The notes under the pieces: model-generated
Databases searched by the model: none
What the model was told of the DNA's origin: nothing
Seen by the model: the letters and a program-made list of their open reading frames with translations, nothing else
Made by a program: the position numbers and the translations under genes
From: CAYQNU01 sp964419055
Lineage (GTDB): Bacteria > Bacteroidota > Bacteroidia > Flavobacteriales_D > Parvicellaceae
Direction of reading: 5' to 3'
Length of the DNA stretch: 64,000 nt
Assembly (NCBI GenBank): GCA_964419055.1
Contig: CAYQNU010000018.1
Span: 1-64,000 of the forward strand
In this document: positions 1-9,247 of the stretch, piece by piece
How positions within the stretch are numbered: position 1 is the first letter of the stretch
How the letters are laid out: each line of letters begins with the position of its first letter

Positions 1-100
1 AACTATTTCCACTGCCTTTGACTTCATCATCTTTTTCCATACCGTTAAAGCCATAACGGTAGTTACGTGAAATACAACTTGTTAAAACGGAATTCAAATC
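1..100 (-). pseudogene. RHS repeat-associated core fragment (partial, runs off the window)
   Basis: Reading the minus strand from 100 down to 1 gives an open frame that includes NYRYGFNGMEKDDEVKGSGN. This closely matches the RHS repeat-associated core found in Bacteroidota polymorphic-toxin proteins, where it precedes the variable C-terminal toxin. The frame begins directly after the TAG stop (101-103) of the neighbouring YwqK-like gene, and no long RHS protein lies upstream. The only possible starts are a TTG at 95-97 or the internal ATG. It therefore looks like a displaced RHS tip (orphan core plus an unseen C-terminus) or a decayed remnant. What lies beyond position 1 cannot be seen. Confidence 0.7.
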
Positions 101-970
101 CTAGTATTTATCTTTAGCTCCGATAACACCGTTACCTACATACACTCCATCTTTGTAAACTTCAATGTGGTCTAATAAACCAAATTCATCGTAGATGTAG
201 TGTCTACCATCGTGCAAACGACCATCTTTAAAAGTACCATCCATTAAGATGTTTTTGTTTTTGTCGTATGTTTTACCGTAATTATCTTTTAGACCAGCAC
301 CACCATTAAATGTTCCAGCCATTTTGGGGCCTAATTTTTCTTTCTTCGGAGCAGGATCTTTATAGGCAGGGTTTTTCATTTCAAACTCTTTAGCCTCAGA
401 AGGTGCTCCATTTGTGAAATTTTGTTTTTTCTTTACATCACCGTTTTCATAATACCAAGTAGCTTCTCCCGATTCTACTCCGTTAACTGTGTTGAATTCA
501 ATTTCCTTTTTTCCATTAGGATAATACATCACCACTTTTCCCTCAGGTTGACCGGCTTCATTAAAGGTTTTTTGAGTTCTTATTTGTCCATTAGGATAAT
601 ACATTTCATAACCACCTGTAAATTTTCCTGTTTTCCAAGTGCCTTTTTCTTCAATTTGTCCGTTTTCAAAATAGGTATTGAATTTTCCCGATGGTTTACC
701 ATTTTTATATTCAATTTCGCTTTTCAACGCACCACTTGGATAGTATTTTTTCCAAAGACCTTCTTTTCGGCTGTTGTTAAACGTACCTTCTTCTACTTTT
801 GCTTCTGGGGCATAACCTTTTTCACTGCTTATTGAGCCCGTAATAACCCAATATCCCGTTTTTTTACCTTCAGCATTGGTAACGTTTTGCCCAAATGAAA
901 ACGTTAACGTTGTCATGATTAGGGTCACCAGTAACATTAGTTTTTTTGTAGCGTTCAGCATAATATTCAT
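101..970 (-). CDS. Exported MORN-type repeat protein, YwqK antitoxin family-like
   Basis: About 289 residues from the ATG at 970. An upstream in-frame start at 1030 exists, but 970 puts a signal peptide (ending near TFSFGQ) at the N-terminus. The body holds at least five degenerate MORN_2-type repeats of the form YYxNGxxxxxxxYxNGxxxG, for example YYPSGALKSEIEYKNGKPSG and YYPNGQIRTQKTFNEAGQPEG shortened. This repeat family is often annotated as 'toxin-antitoxin system YwqK family antitoxin', but in Bacteroidota it is widespread and mostly uncharacterised. The signal peptide implies a periplasmic or surface location. The RHS core fragment follows immediately, which keeps an immunity-like role open but unproven. 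Confidence 0.75.
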   Translation of the reverse strand: MNIMLNATKKLMLLVTLIMTTLTFSFGQNVTNAEGKKTGYWVITGSISSEKGYAPEAKVEEGTFNNSRKEGLWKKYYPSGALKSEIEYKNGKPSGKFNTYFENGQIEEKGTWKTGKFTGGYEMYYPNGQIRTQKTFNEAGQPEGKVVMYYPNGKKEIEFNTVNGVESGEATWYYENGDVKKKQNFTNGAPSEAKEFEMKNPAYKDPAPKKEKLGPKMAGTFNGGAGLKDNYGKTYDKNKNILMDGTFKDGRLHDGRHYIYDEFGLLDHIEVYKDGVYVGNGVIGAKDKY

Positions 971-1157
971 ATTATTTTTTGATAATCGTGTTAGTAAAAA
1001 CAGTTTTCTCAAGTTTTCAAAATTACACAAAATATCAGACCGAAAATGTTCTTCCTTGACAAATGCATAATTTCCAATGACAAATAAAAGTTATTTTTAT
1101 TTAATAATCTAAAAAAAAATAACAATTTTGATGAGTCTTTTGGAAAAATGTAAAAAA

Positions 1158-1955
1158 ATGAAAATTGCCACACTTCAAAGTGCTTTATTTTGGGAAAATA
1201 CAGTGCTTAATCTTCACCATTTTGACCGTTTTTTAATCAACTTGCCCATTGATGTCGATGTAGTAGTGTTACCGGAAATGTTTACTACAGGTTTTTCAAT
1301 GGATGCGCAGAAAATTGCCAGAGACAATGGAGGTGAAGGTTTGCAATGGATGTTGACCAAAGCGTCTGAGCTGAATGCCGCTATTGTTGGAAGCATTGCT
1401 GTAAAAGAAGGGGAATTGTTTTATAACAGATTGTATTGGGTAATGCCCGATGGTGTGGTGCATTCGTATGACAAAAGACATTTGTTTAGAATGGCAAACG
1501 AACATCAATCGTATACGCAAGGTACCCAAAAGTTGTTGGTGGAATTTAGAGGTTGGCGTTTTGCACCCTTTGTTTGTTATGATTTGAGATTCCCCGTATG
1601 GAGCCGAAATGTTGAAAAATCGGAAGAGGGTGTTGGGTCACCAAGGTACGATTGTGCGATTTATGTTGCCAATTGGCCTGCAGTGAGAAGCAGTGCTTGG
1701 CAAACGTTATTGAAAGCTCGAGCAATCGAAAATTTAGCCTATGTGGTTGGCGTAAATAGAGTTGGAGTGGATGGTCATACAATTGAATATGATGGCAAAT
1801 CAAGTGTGTTTGATTTTAAAGGCAACCAATTGGACAGTCATATCGATAGTGCAGAGGGAATTTCTTTTGTAACACTTAATAAGCAAGAATTGAACGATTT
1901 TAGAACCAATTTTCCTGCTTTTTTAGATGCCGACCATTTTACAATTTTAGTTTAA
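1158..1955 (+). CDS. Nitrilase-superfamily omega-amidase (YafV-like)
   Basis: A carbon-nitrogen hydrolase of about 265 residues. Members of this branch deaminate alpha-ketoglutaramate or alpha-ketosuccinamate, the omega-amidase step that disposes of transamination by-products. The nitrilase Glu-Lys-Cys triad is visible: E40 in LPEMFTTGF, K106 in YDKRHLF and C140 in FVCYDLRFP. Length and motif context (CYDLRFP, then NWPAVR and ENLAYVVGVNR) fit YafV better than generic amidohydrolases. An in-frame ATG lies at 1128, but family members begin close to MKIATLQ, so 1158 is preferred. It is a cytoplasmic stand-alone gene, divergent from the MORN gene and convergent with the sortase gene. Confidence 0.85.
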   Translation: MKIATLQSALFWENTVLNLHHFDRFLINLPIDVDVVVLPEMFTTGFSMDAQKIARDNGGEGLQWMLTKASELNAAIVGSIAVKEGELFYNRLYWVMPDGVVHSYDKRHLFRMANEHQSYTQGTQKLLVEFRGWRFAPFVCYDLRFPVWSRNVEKSEEGVGSPRYDCAIYVANWPAVRSSAWQTLLKARAIENLAYVVGVNRVGVDGHTIEYDGKSSVFDFKGNQLDSHIDSAEGISFVTLNKQELNDFRTNFPAFLDADHFTILV

Positions 1956-1983
1956 AAGCTAACAGATCAAAGCATACGTCTTG

Positions 1984-2037
1984 ACCGAACAACCAAACAA
2001 CCAAATAACCGAATAACCGAATAACCGAACAACCTTT
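1984..2037. repeat. 8-bp tandem repeat in the convergent intergenic gap
   Basis: About six consecutive near-identical octamers of consensus AACCRAAY fill the gap between the amidase and the sortase gene. The copies end C,C,T,T,T,C in turn and the last decays into AACCTTT. On the minus strand the unit reads as RTTYGGTT. There is no reading frame across it. Confidence 0.8.
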
Positions 2038-2046
2038 CAACCTTTC

Positions 2047-5000
2047 TTATCTGAGCAAATACATCTTGCCGAATCCTTTCTTAAAGCTGTTTTCATCAGC
2101 AGAAGTGGTGCGATGTTCTATATCTTGACCATTGATTTTGGCGGTAACATGATATAAATAAACTCCATTTGCCAATTGATCGCCAAATTCATCTCGGCCA
2201 TCCCAAGCATAGGTAGTTCTATTATTACCAATATTAATAGGTCCTAATTCCTCTAATTTTATTTCACGCACAACTTTTCCTGTAACCGTCATTATTTGAA
2301 TCATCATTTGATCGGGCACTTCTCTTCCCGTCAACGTAAACACAAATTGTGTTGAAGTGCTAAAAGGATTTGGGTAATTAAATAAATGAGTAATAGTGCT
2401 TGCATTGATTACCTCAAAAGTGATTTCATAATTGTAATCACCCGAGAAGTTATTGCTTTTATCTCTTCCTTGAACAGAAAGGGTGTATAGTCCATCCGTT
2501 TGAAAATCGGGATTATATTCAATTTTCACTTGATTTTTGGAATCTACAGCCGGAGAGAATTTTAAAATTTCCTCACCCAAACCGTTTCTAAAATAAACAT
2601 TTTCAAACGAATTACTTCCTGGTCGTTTCAGTTTCACTTCAAAGTAGGAAGTATCTGTAATGTCATTCATCAATAAAAATGGATTTTCGTCATCAAGCGT
2701 AATAAGGATAAAAGGTTCAGGACTCACAATATCTTTGTCGAGTATGTGTATACCATCGAAAGTCACATCTAATATTGGATTCACTTCATCTTCAACAATA
2801 GTAAATGACGTTTGTGCTATATTGTTGAAATAAAATTGTTCTAATTGATCTTGTAGTGGAGGTGTAGTATATGGATTGGCGGTTATCCAAAAGTAATTAA
2901 TACCTTCCATTCCAAAGGTGCTGAATTTAAGGGTGTCGAATAAAATTTCACCGCTTCGTAAGGAGTCTTGTCTTGGATAAGAAACATTAGTGATAGCGCC
3001 ACCAGCCGAATTAAACCAATAATTCACTTTAAGACTGTCCATGTCAAAAGCACTTACATTCTCAATAGCCATTGCAAATTCAGCTGAGTCTCCTTGTTGA
3101 AGGGCATTGGCCATTTTAAAGTAATACCCTTTTTTAGGATTCAAAGCCAATTCTGGAACAGGGTCATAAATCAATTGCCAACGATCTATTTGTGCAGGTG
3201 AATAATTGGTGGAATCGTATAACGTAGCTTGGAGCTTTAATGTTGGATAGGCATTAGCATCTATTAAAGAAGTTAAATTTATGATGGAGTCATAATTGGA
3301 AAAAGACATATCCATCAAAAAACTTTCGTTACCTGTTGGTGAAATTCCAAAAATGCTCAAAATAGTAGTGTCTTGGCTAGGATTTTCCATAGGGTCTTGT
3401 TTCCAATATAATCTATTCCATTGCTGGGCGGGACCAATTTCAACTGTTTTAATGTATCCCGTTTCACATCCTTCCATTATCATCTCTGCATAGAGATTTT
3501 GTACAGGTAGGTTAGTGGCATTGGGAACAGGATTGGGAGTTCTAATTTCTTGAACGGAACTCAAATCACCTTTTTTACACATAAAAATAAACCCATCAGC
3601 TGGCATACCTGGTGTGAAACCGGTTGCACCAAGATTTTGGAAAGCTGAAAATAAAGACGCTGGCCAAGCACCATATAAAGACGCTGGTGAAGTATAGTTG
3701 TTAGGAATATAGGTGTAGGCAACTAAATAATGACCATCGGGTATTTTATTTTGAAGCATAGATGCCAAAGAGTCTAATTGAGTGGCGCTATTATTATGAA
3801 AAATAAAAAATTTATGTTCGCGATCTCTACCCATATTATTTAAACCGGGAATTGCACATGGACTGCCATTAAATTGTCCAAAATTGTGATCTAAATTAAT
3901 AAAAGTACCGTTTGCTACATCACAGTGAGGAGTTCCCCAAGCATCCAAAGTACAAGGATCTACTACACCTACGATGATTGAGGGCCACGACCATCCACCA
4001 TAATCTTGCGGAGACCCTGAAACAGTCCAATTGGTAGAATTCCATTCGGCAGTGGTGACAAAACTAACGTTAGTATTACATGCTAACTTACCTTGATTGG
4101 GTATGAAATCAAATGTTCTGTCGGTTCTATTATGATCAATTCCTTGAAAATAATCTTTTTTGAATTGAAAAAAGTGTGCTTGACCCCAACCCCAATGGTC
4201 AGGTATGTATTGGAAGGAACTTTCATACCAGTTTTTAACAGTGCTATCGGGTGAGCAGCGCCAAAAATAGACGGTGCTATCCGTAAAAGACAACGGTTGA
4301 GTTTGGTTCGTGTTACTGTTTTTCCAAGCAGAAGGGAGCGCTTCTACAACACCACCTGTGCTGCTGATTAATTGGTGTTTTTTGAAGGGAGAATTAAATA
4401 AATCGGTAGTGTCTACCTCAAAAATGTAATTGCGCTGTGGTTCAAAAGGATTAATAGTAGACGATTTTAATGTTATAGTATCCCAAGGAACAATAGCAAA
4501 TTCATAAGGCCAAATAGGAATCAAACCATTGGAAGAAACATAGGTTGAAAAAGTGATTTGATTATTGTCCGTTTCATCATATTGTTCACTGATGATCGAG
4601 AAGGGTAAATCCGTTGAAATGTTAAAAGTATTCAACCCATTGTGAAGTTCGTGTTTAGTAGGGATTTTAAATACAACTGTATCACGGTAATATAATTTGG
4701 GTAGGGTTTGAGTAAATATACTGTCAATACCAGATGCGGATGACCGTTCAACTTGTATTTCAAAGGTGCCATTGAAAGCCTTACCAATATTTGTAATGTC
4801 TACATATAACTCGATGGTATCTGTTGAAAGGTCAATAACAGCCGGTTCTGTCCAAACTCTATTAATATCAAGCACCAGTTCTGGTTTTAAATGGCTATTA
4901 ATCTTGAGAGCTGGATCGCCATGCAAAGCCATTCCCGTAAAGTTAGATTCTTGAGCCACTTGCCAATAATTTGGTCCTATTAAACTAAATAGGGTGTCCG

Positions 5001-7281
5001 TAGTCATTCGCATAGAAGAACCTATGTCGCCACCATAATTTAAATGACCAAAATTGTGATACAGGTAATTGGTATAATTACCAATATGCGTCATAAAACC
5101 TAATTTTACTGTAGATATAAATGCAACAGCACCTTTGTCCACTGTTTTTACCATTTGATCGGAATAGGTAATGGTATCAATTCCATGTACATCACCCGTG
5201 TAACAACCCAATCCAATAACAACGGGGTATTTCTCAAAGTTATTCCAATTTTGAGGTATATCTATGTTTTGAGCAAAACCTCCCGAACTGGTGGCATGTC
5301 CATAAAAGGTCATTAAGGAAACTCCTTCTTCCAAACGAGTTTCCACATCAAAGAAGTCTTGTGAATTGAGTGAAGATGAAAATGGATCTTTAAAAAACGT
5401 TTTAACATTCCCACCAAAAAGGGTATCTTCAATGGTTGTTTTATATAAGTCTAAATTATATTGAATAATGAAATCTTCAACCGGATCAGACGATCCTGAA
5501 AAATGCATAACATTTTTTTGCCATTCTTTACTTTCCAACGAATAAATGCTGTTGGGGTCTTGCTGTGCTTCATAAACCATTACCTTTTCCAGATAATCCA
5601 ATACTTGTTGGTTGTGTGTAGCACTTAATCGGCCAGTACCAATACCATAACTTTTACCCGAATTATTCATTCCTTGTGATAGGTGATTGTCTGAACCAGG
5701 GTACCCAAAAGTTGGTACTAAATTTTTTGAATATCCAAATACGTTACTACGCGTTCCAAATCCACCGTCAGCAACACTTCCTACTGATTTACCTATCAAG
5801 AAAAGATCTTTTGGAGCACTGCTCCATTCATCAAATCCTTTATGTAAAAAGTTTTTTACCGCTGCAGGATGTTGCGCAATTCCACCACCAAACTGATCAT
5901 ATAATTCCACTACATCCAATAACAAAACATCTCTTGCTCCACCGCTAGCACTTTGACGATAGGCGGCATATTGCTGAGCGCTTGGCCATAATTTAGAATG
6001 AGTTATGATGATAAATGCTTCATTGGGATTAAGGTTATTTAAGTCCGTAAAATTTCCTGTATTCATAACAGGCTTAATAGCCGGAGCAGGCAAAAAAGTG
6101 GTGCCATTAGTCATCAATAACTGAATGCTATCATTGCTCACATTGTTGGGAATAACAACGTCCCAATTAGCACCGTTTGCTACCAAAGGCAATTCTTTCC
6201 AACCATCATTAATAATAAATAATTTGGGTGATGTTGAATTAAAATTAGAAATGGTAATTTTTTGTTTTGGGTCAGTAGGATGATTAGCAAGAGCAAAATT
6301 AAATGTGGTAGTTGCTTCAAAGTTAAACGTATGCGGGTAAATAACCGTCACTGAATGTCCAAATTGTCGATCAATATAAGGATTAGTTGGCCCTATGTTG
6401 TAACTGCTAAAACGAAATGCTGTAGTGGTGGCACCAAAAGTAGCAGGATTCAATTCAAATTGAAACTTCATCATGTCATAACCAGCAAATTGAGTATCTG
6501 CTAAAATTACCAATGGCGAGCCATACGAAAACCGCATGCCATGATTATTGGGGTCATTAGGATTGGTAGCATTACTAGAACTAGATCCAAAAGAGGTCAC
6601 TTTAGCTAACGGTCCTCCTGCCAATGTATATGCTTGACGTGTGTTAATGTTTGCGGTAACATTACTATTTTTGTTATATTGATTTCCATAACCTTCACCT
6701 CTTCCGTAGATGGGTGCAGATAAACCTTCATAGATAGGACCTAAATTGTATCCACCTGTCCATTTATGAAAATTTTTAACCCAACAATAGGCTGGAGTAG
6801 GATAAGCTGAAGTGTTGATGTCCGTTTCTAATTGAATTCGTTTTCCAGGAGAACCGTTTGTGAAGGAAAAGAAGTAATGAATGGTGTCGTTAACGTAGCT
6901 GTAATAATCATCCATCTGGTCGTTGGCAGGATCTAAATATAATGTTGCATCTTTCCAACCATCGTTTCTATAGGCATAAAACTCAATATAATCTCCAGGG
7001 TTTAAAAAACCATCTCCACCATCAACTACTTTAATGGATAACTCTTGTTCTTTACCAAAAAGTTGAAATTGTGATGAAGGAATGGTGGTAACATCAATTC
7101 CAATACTGCTAAGACCTGCATCAATGGTTGCATAATCCATTTGATACCAGCCCGTTTGATGAATCTTAAACGAAAAATATTTTTGGGAATAGTTAATCCA
7201 TTCATTCCCGTAGTTTTGAGAGAACAACGAAGCTGGATTTACTTGGAAAAATAAAAAGATTAATAGTAGAAGTTTTTTCAT
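2047..7281 (-). CDS. porU2: Type IX secretion C25-family sortase, PorU2 type
   Basis: A 1744-residue exported protein with a signal peptide (cleavage near SLFSQ). A gingipain-type C25 cysteine peptidase domain spans about 420-800. The His-Cys dyad is visible: H662 in MTFYGHATSSGG and C693 in VVIGLGCYTGDVHG. The N-terminus (GNEWINYSQKYFSFKI) resembles the PorU/PorU2 lead segment. A long beta-rich region of Ig-like modules follows, and a FlgD-Ig-like tail (NGVYLYHVTA) closes the protein. In T9SS the sortase removes cargo tails and attaches cargo to surface glycan. The Porphyromonas PorU is about 1150 residues, so the 1744-residue size suggests the second sortase type, PorU2. The PorV-like gene 10 bp upstream is its expected partner. 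Confidence 0.8.
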   Translation of the reverse strand: MKKLLLLIFLFFQVNPASLFSQNYGNEWINYSQKYFSFKIHQTGWYQMDYATIDAGLSSIGIDVTTIPSSQFQLFGKEQELSIKVVDGGDGFLNPGDYIEFYAYRNDGWKDATLYLDPANDQMDDYYSYVNDTIHYFFSFTNGSPGKRIQLETDINTSAYPTPAYCWVKNFHKWTGGYNLGPIYEGLSAPIYGRGEGYGNQYNKNSNVTANINTRQAYTLAGGPLAKVTSFGSSSSNATNPNDPNNHGMRFSYGSPLVILADTQFAGYDMMKFQFELNPATFGATTTAFRFSSYNIGPTNPYIDRQFGHSVTVIYPHTFNFEATTTFNFALANHPTDPKQKITISNFNSTSPKLFIINDGWKELPLVANGANWDVVIPNNVSNDSIQLLMTNGTTFLPAPAIKPVMNTGNFTDLNNLNPNEAFIIITHSKLWPSAQQYAAYRQSASGGARDVLLLDVVELYDQFGGGIAQHPAAVKNFLHKGFDEWSSAPKDLFLIGKSVGSVADGGFGTRSNVFGYSKNLVPTFGYPGSDNHLSQGMNNSGKSYGIGTGRLSATHNQQVLDYLEKVMVYEAQQDPNSIYSLESKEWQKNVMHFSGSSDPVEDFIIQYNLDLYKTTIEDTLFGGNVKTFFKDPFSSSLNSQDFFDVETRLEEGVSLMTFYGHATSSGGFAQNIDIPQNWNNFEKYPVVIGLGCYTGDVHGIDTITYSDQMVKTVDKGAVAFISTVKLGFMTHIGNYTNYLYHNFGHLNYGGDIGSSMRMTTDTLFSLIGPNYWQVAQESNFTGMALHGDPALKINSHLKPELVLDINRVWTEPAVIDLSTDTIELYVDITNIGKAFNGTFEIQVERSSASGIDSIFTQTLPKLYYRDTVVFKIPTKHELHNGLNTFNISTDLPFSIISEQYDETDNNQITFSTYVSSNGLIPIWPYEFAIVPWDTITLKSSTINPFEPQRNYIFEVDTTDLFNSPFKKHQLISSTGGVVEALPSAWKNSNTNQTQPLSFTDSTVYFWRCSPDSTVKNWYESSFQYIPDHWGWGQAHFFQFKKDYFQGIDHNRTDRTFDFIPNQGKLACNTNVSFVTTAEWNSTNWTVSGSPQDYGGWSWPSIIVGVVDPCTLDAWGTPHCDVANGTFINLDHNFGQFNGSPCAIPGLNNMGRDREHKFFIFHNNSATQLDSLASMLQNKIPDGHYLVAYTYIPNNYTSPASLYGAWPASLFSAFQNLGATGFTPGMPADGFIFMCKKGDLSSVQEIRTPNPVPNATNLPVQNLYAEMIMEGCETGYIKTVEIGPAQQWNRLYWKQDPMENPSQDTTILSIFGISPTGNESFLMDMSFSNYDSIINLTSLIDANAYPTLKLQATLYDSTNYSPAQIDRWQLIYDPVPELALNPKKGYYFKMANALQQGDSAEFAMAIENVSAFDMDSLKVNYWFNSAGGAITNVSYPRQDSLRSGEILFDTLKFSTFGMEGINYFWITANPYTTPPLQDQLEQFYFNNIAQTSFTIVEDEVNPILDVTFDGIHILDKDIVSPEPFILITLDDENPFLLMNDITDTSYFEVKLKRPGSNSFENVYFRNGLGEEILKFSPAVDSKNQVKIEYNPDFQTDGLYTLSVQGRDKSNNFSGDYNYEITFEVINASTITHLFNYPNPFSTSTQFVFTLTGREVPDQMMIQIMTVTGKVVREIKLEELGPINIGNNRTTYAWDGRDEFGDQLANGVYLYHVTAKINGQDIEHRTTSADENSFKKGFGKMYLLR

Positions 7282-7291
7282 ATACTTTAAA

Positions 7292-8377
7292 TTATTCTTT
7301 TTTTGCTGGATTTAGATTAAAACGTAAAGAAAAAACGTGACTGTATAATGCTACCGAAGCATCACCTATATCTGTCATAGCATAATCTATGTCAATACCT
7401 TTTATTCTTAATCCAATGCCTATATTGGGTTGAATAGATAAGGTGGTGTTTCCGTTTATTTGCGATACGCGTTGCAAATTTCCGATCCCTGATCTAACAA
7501 ATACCAAATTATTGTAGCCTAATTCCATACCTAAATAAGGATCTATTGAAAAAGGATTTCCCACTACCAATACATTTCTTTTACCATCGGTTGTTACTGC
7601 CGAATTGATTTCAGCGAGATAAGAAAATTTCTCCCCAATTTCCCATTTTTTGGCAGCTCCTAAAATAATTCTAGGCATGGTAAGTTCAAGACCGTTTTGA
7701 GGTATTTCGTTGCCGGTTTGCGTAAATACTTCTATAGTTCGTTCATTTAAGGTATACGACCAAGCATTAAAAGTAGTGGTGACGTCACGTGTTACGGCTG
7801 CAAATTTCCAACCGTTTTTGGTAACATATTTTGCTGCGAAATCAATTCCAAATCCCCAAGATTTTGCAAAATCACCTACTTTACGATGAATTATTTTTGC
7901 ATTTCCACCAACACTAAATCGATCATTAATTTGACGAGCATATGAAAAAATAAGGCCCAAATCGGCAGCTGAAAAATAACTAATTCGATCATAATTAATA
8001 TTTCCCTGAGCATCAATTAATTCGGTAGTGTTGGGGATGTTATCTACTCCAAAACGAACCAATGAAAATGCAAAAGCACTTTTATCATCTATTTTTTTTG
8101 CAATCGCTCCGTAATCGTATTTGGCTATTCCTGCAAAATATTCAGCATGCATCAAACCAAATTGCAAATCACTTTGGATGCCCAATAAACCAGTAGGGTT
8201 CCAATAGCCACCCGTAACATCATCGTTTGAAGCAATAATAGCGTTGGACATAGCTAATGCACGCGCTCCAACACCAATATTGAGAAATTCATTACTGTAT
8301 TTTGGTGTATTATCATCTTGTGAATAGCTCGTTAAAGCAGTACTTGCCAATAGAGCTAATGAGAGTAGTTTTCGCAC
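7292..8377 (-). CDS. porV2: PorV-family outer-membrane protein (PorV2 type), T9SS shuttle
   Basis: A 361-residue FadL-like beta-barrel with a signal peptide (cleavage near LTSYSQ). The early motif EFLNIGVGARALAMSNA and the following GGYWNPTGLL are the typical start of PorV/PorQ proteins. PorV receives cargo from the T9SS translocon and hands it to the sortase. The gene starts with GTG at 8377 (no in-frame ATG fits) and is followed after only 10 bp by the PorU2-type sortase, so the two are almost certainly cotranscribed. It is divergent from pssA. PorV itself usually sits beside porU, so the 'PorV2' label rests on the partner's type and is less certain than the family. Confidence 0.82.
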   Translation of the reverse strand: MRKLLSLALLASTALTSYSQDDNTPKYSNEFLNIGVGARALAMSNAIIASNDDVTGGYWNPTGLLGIQSDLQFGLMHAEYFAGIAKYDYGAIAKKIDDKSAFAFSLVRFGVDNIPNTTELIDAQGNINYDRISYFSAADLGLIFSYARQINDRFSVGGNAKIIHRKVGDFAKSWGFGIDFAAKYVTKNGWKFAAVTRDVTTTFNAWSYTLNERTIEVFTQTGNEIPQNGLELTMPRIILGAAKKWEIGEKFSYLAEINSAVTTDGKRNVLVVGNPFSIDPYLGMELGYNNLVFVRSGIGNLQRVSQINGNTTLSIQPNIGIGLRIKGIDIDYAMTDIGDASVALYSHVFSLRFNLNPAKKE

Positions 8378-8498
8378 AATAAATTGAATTTGTGAGTAAA
8401 ATTAGTTAAATTTTGAATCCAATGGAAACTTTTTTGAAATAAACTTATTGCGCTTTGTTTTATTGTGATTTGGTGTACTTTTATTTCTAAAAATTTAC

Positions 8499-8528
8499 TT
8501 GATAATTGCGTTAATATGTTTATTTTCG
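8499..8528 (+). promoter_or_regulatory. Bacteroidota-type promoter of pssA
   Basis: TTG at 8499-8501, a 19-bp spacer, then TATTTTCG at 8521-8528. This matches the TTG-N(17-23)-TAnnTTTG pattern with one change. The pssA ATG begins only 7 bp after the -7 box, so the transcript may have almost no leader. Confidence 0.65.
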
Positions 8529-8535
8529 CAGCAAA

Positions 8536-9237
8536 ATGAAGAAACACATTCCAAATATCATAACATTGGGCAATCTCTTTTGTGGTTTGATGGCCATACA
8601 AATGAGTTTTTCTTGGGATTACCCGACTGCATTATTTTTTGTTTTAGGAGGTTTGTTTCTTGATTTTTTTGATGGTTTCGCTGCTCGATTATTGAAAGTA
8701 AGTGGTGAATTGGGAAAACAATTGGACTCACTTGCTGATATGGTAACTTTTGGAGTGGCACCCAGTTTTATAATGTATCGATTTTTAACAGAAATCAATA
8801 CGTTGGATGGTATAGGTGAATATTTACCGTATTCAGCTTTTTTAATTGCCATTTTATCGGCTGTTCGTCTGGGTAAATTTAATATTTCTACCAATCAAAC
8901 AGATGAATTTATAGGTTTGCCCACACCTGCAAATGCCTTATTCTTTTCAGCTATACCTATTATTTATTCCAATGGATTTTTTAATGGAGCGTATTTTCTG
9001 TACGTTGTTTTAGTTTTGATTTTAGTGATGTCTTTATTGCTCAACTCATCCGTTCGATTAATTGCTCTTAAGTTTAAAACTTTTCGTTGGAAAGAAAACG
9101 AATATCGGTACATGCTTTTGGGAAGTATTTTATTGACAATATTAGGGGCCTTGTTGATAAATTCTATTTTCATGGCAATTCCAATAATCATACTTTTGTA
9201 CATAGTTATTTCGATTATTAAAAATACATTCAAATAA
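8536..9237 (+). CDS. pssA: CDP-diacylglycerol--serine O-phosphatidyltransferase
   Basis: A 233-residue inner-membrane enzyme that makes phosphatidylserine from CDP-diacylglycerol and serine, the precursor of phosphatidylethanolamine. The CDP-alcohol phosphotransferase signature D-G-x2-A-R-x8-G-x3-D-x3-D is complete: D46, G47, A50, R51, G60, D64, D68 in DGFAARLLKVSGELGKQLDS and the following LAD. The start MKKHIPNIITLGNLFCGLMA and about six to eight hydrophobic segments are typical of the type II serine enzyme. It is followed by purS after 10 bp, so the two are probably cotranscribed. Confidence 0.93.
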   Translation: MKKHIPNIITLGNLFCGLMAIQMSFSWDYPTALFFVLGGLFLDFFDGFAARLLKVSGELGKQLDSLADMVTFGVAPSFIMYRFLTEINTLDGIGEYLPYSAFLIAILSAVRLGKFNISTNQTDEFIGLPTPANALFFSAIPIIYSNGFFNGAYFLYVVLVLILVMSLLLNSSVRLIALKFKTFRWKENEYRYMLLGSILLTILGALLINSIFMAIPIIILLYIVISIIKNTFK

Positions 9238-9247
9238 ATCAAACATT

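Noticed and set aside
422..1070. Plus-strand ORFs of 64-137 codons
   Set aside because: They lie antisense to the MORN gene, are low-complexity and have no recognisable family.
1128..1157. ATG at 1128 as the amidase start
   Set aside because: Homologues start near MKIATLQ; the extra 10 codons are low-complexity. A transcript starting near 1128 cannot be excluded.
8356..8761. Minus-strand ORFs opposite pssA
   Set aside because: Antisense shadows of pssA and its promoter region; no signal peptide or family match.
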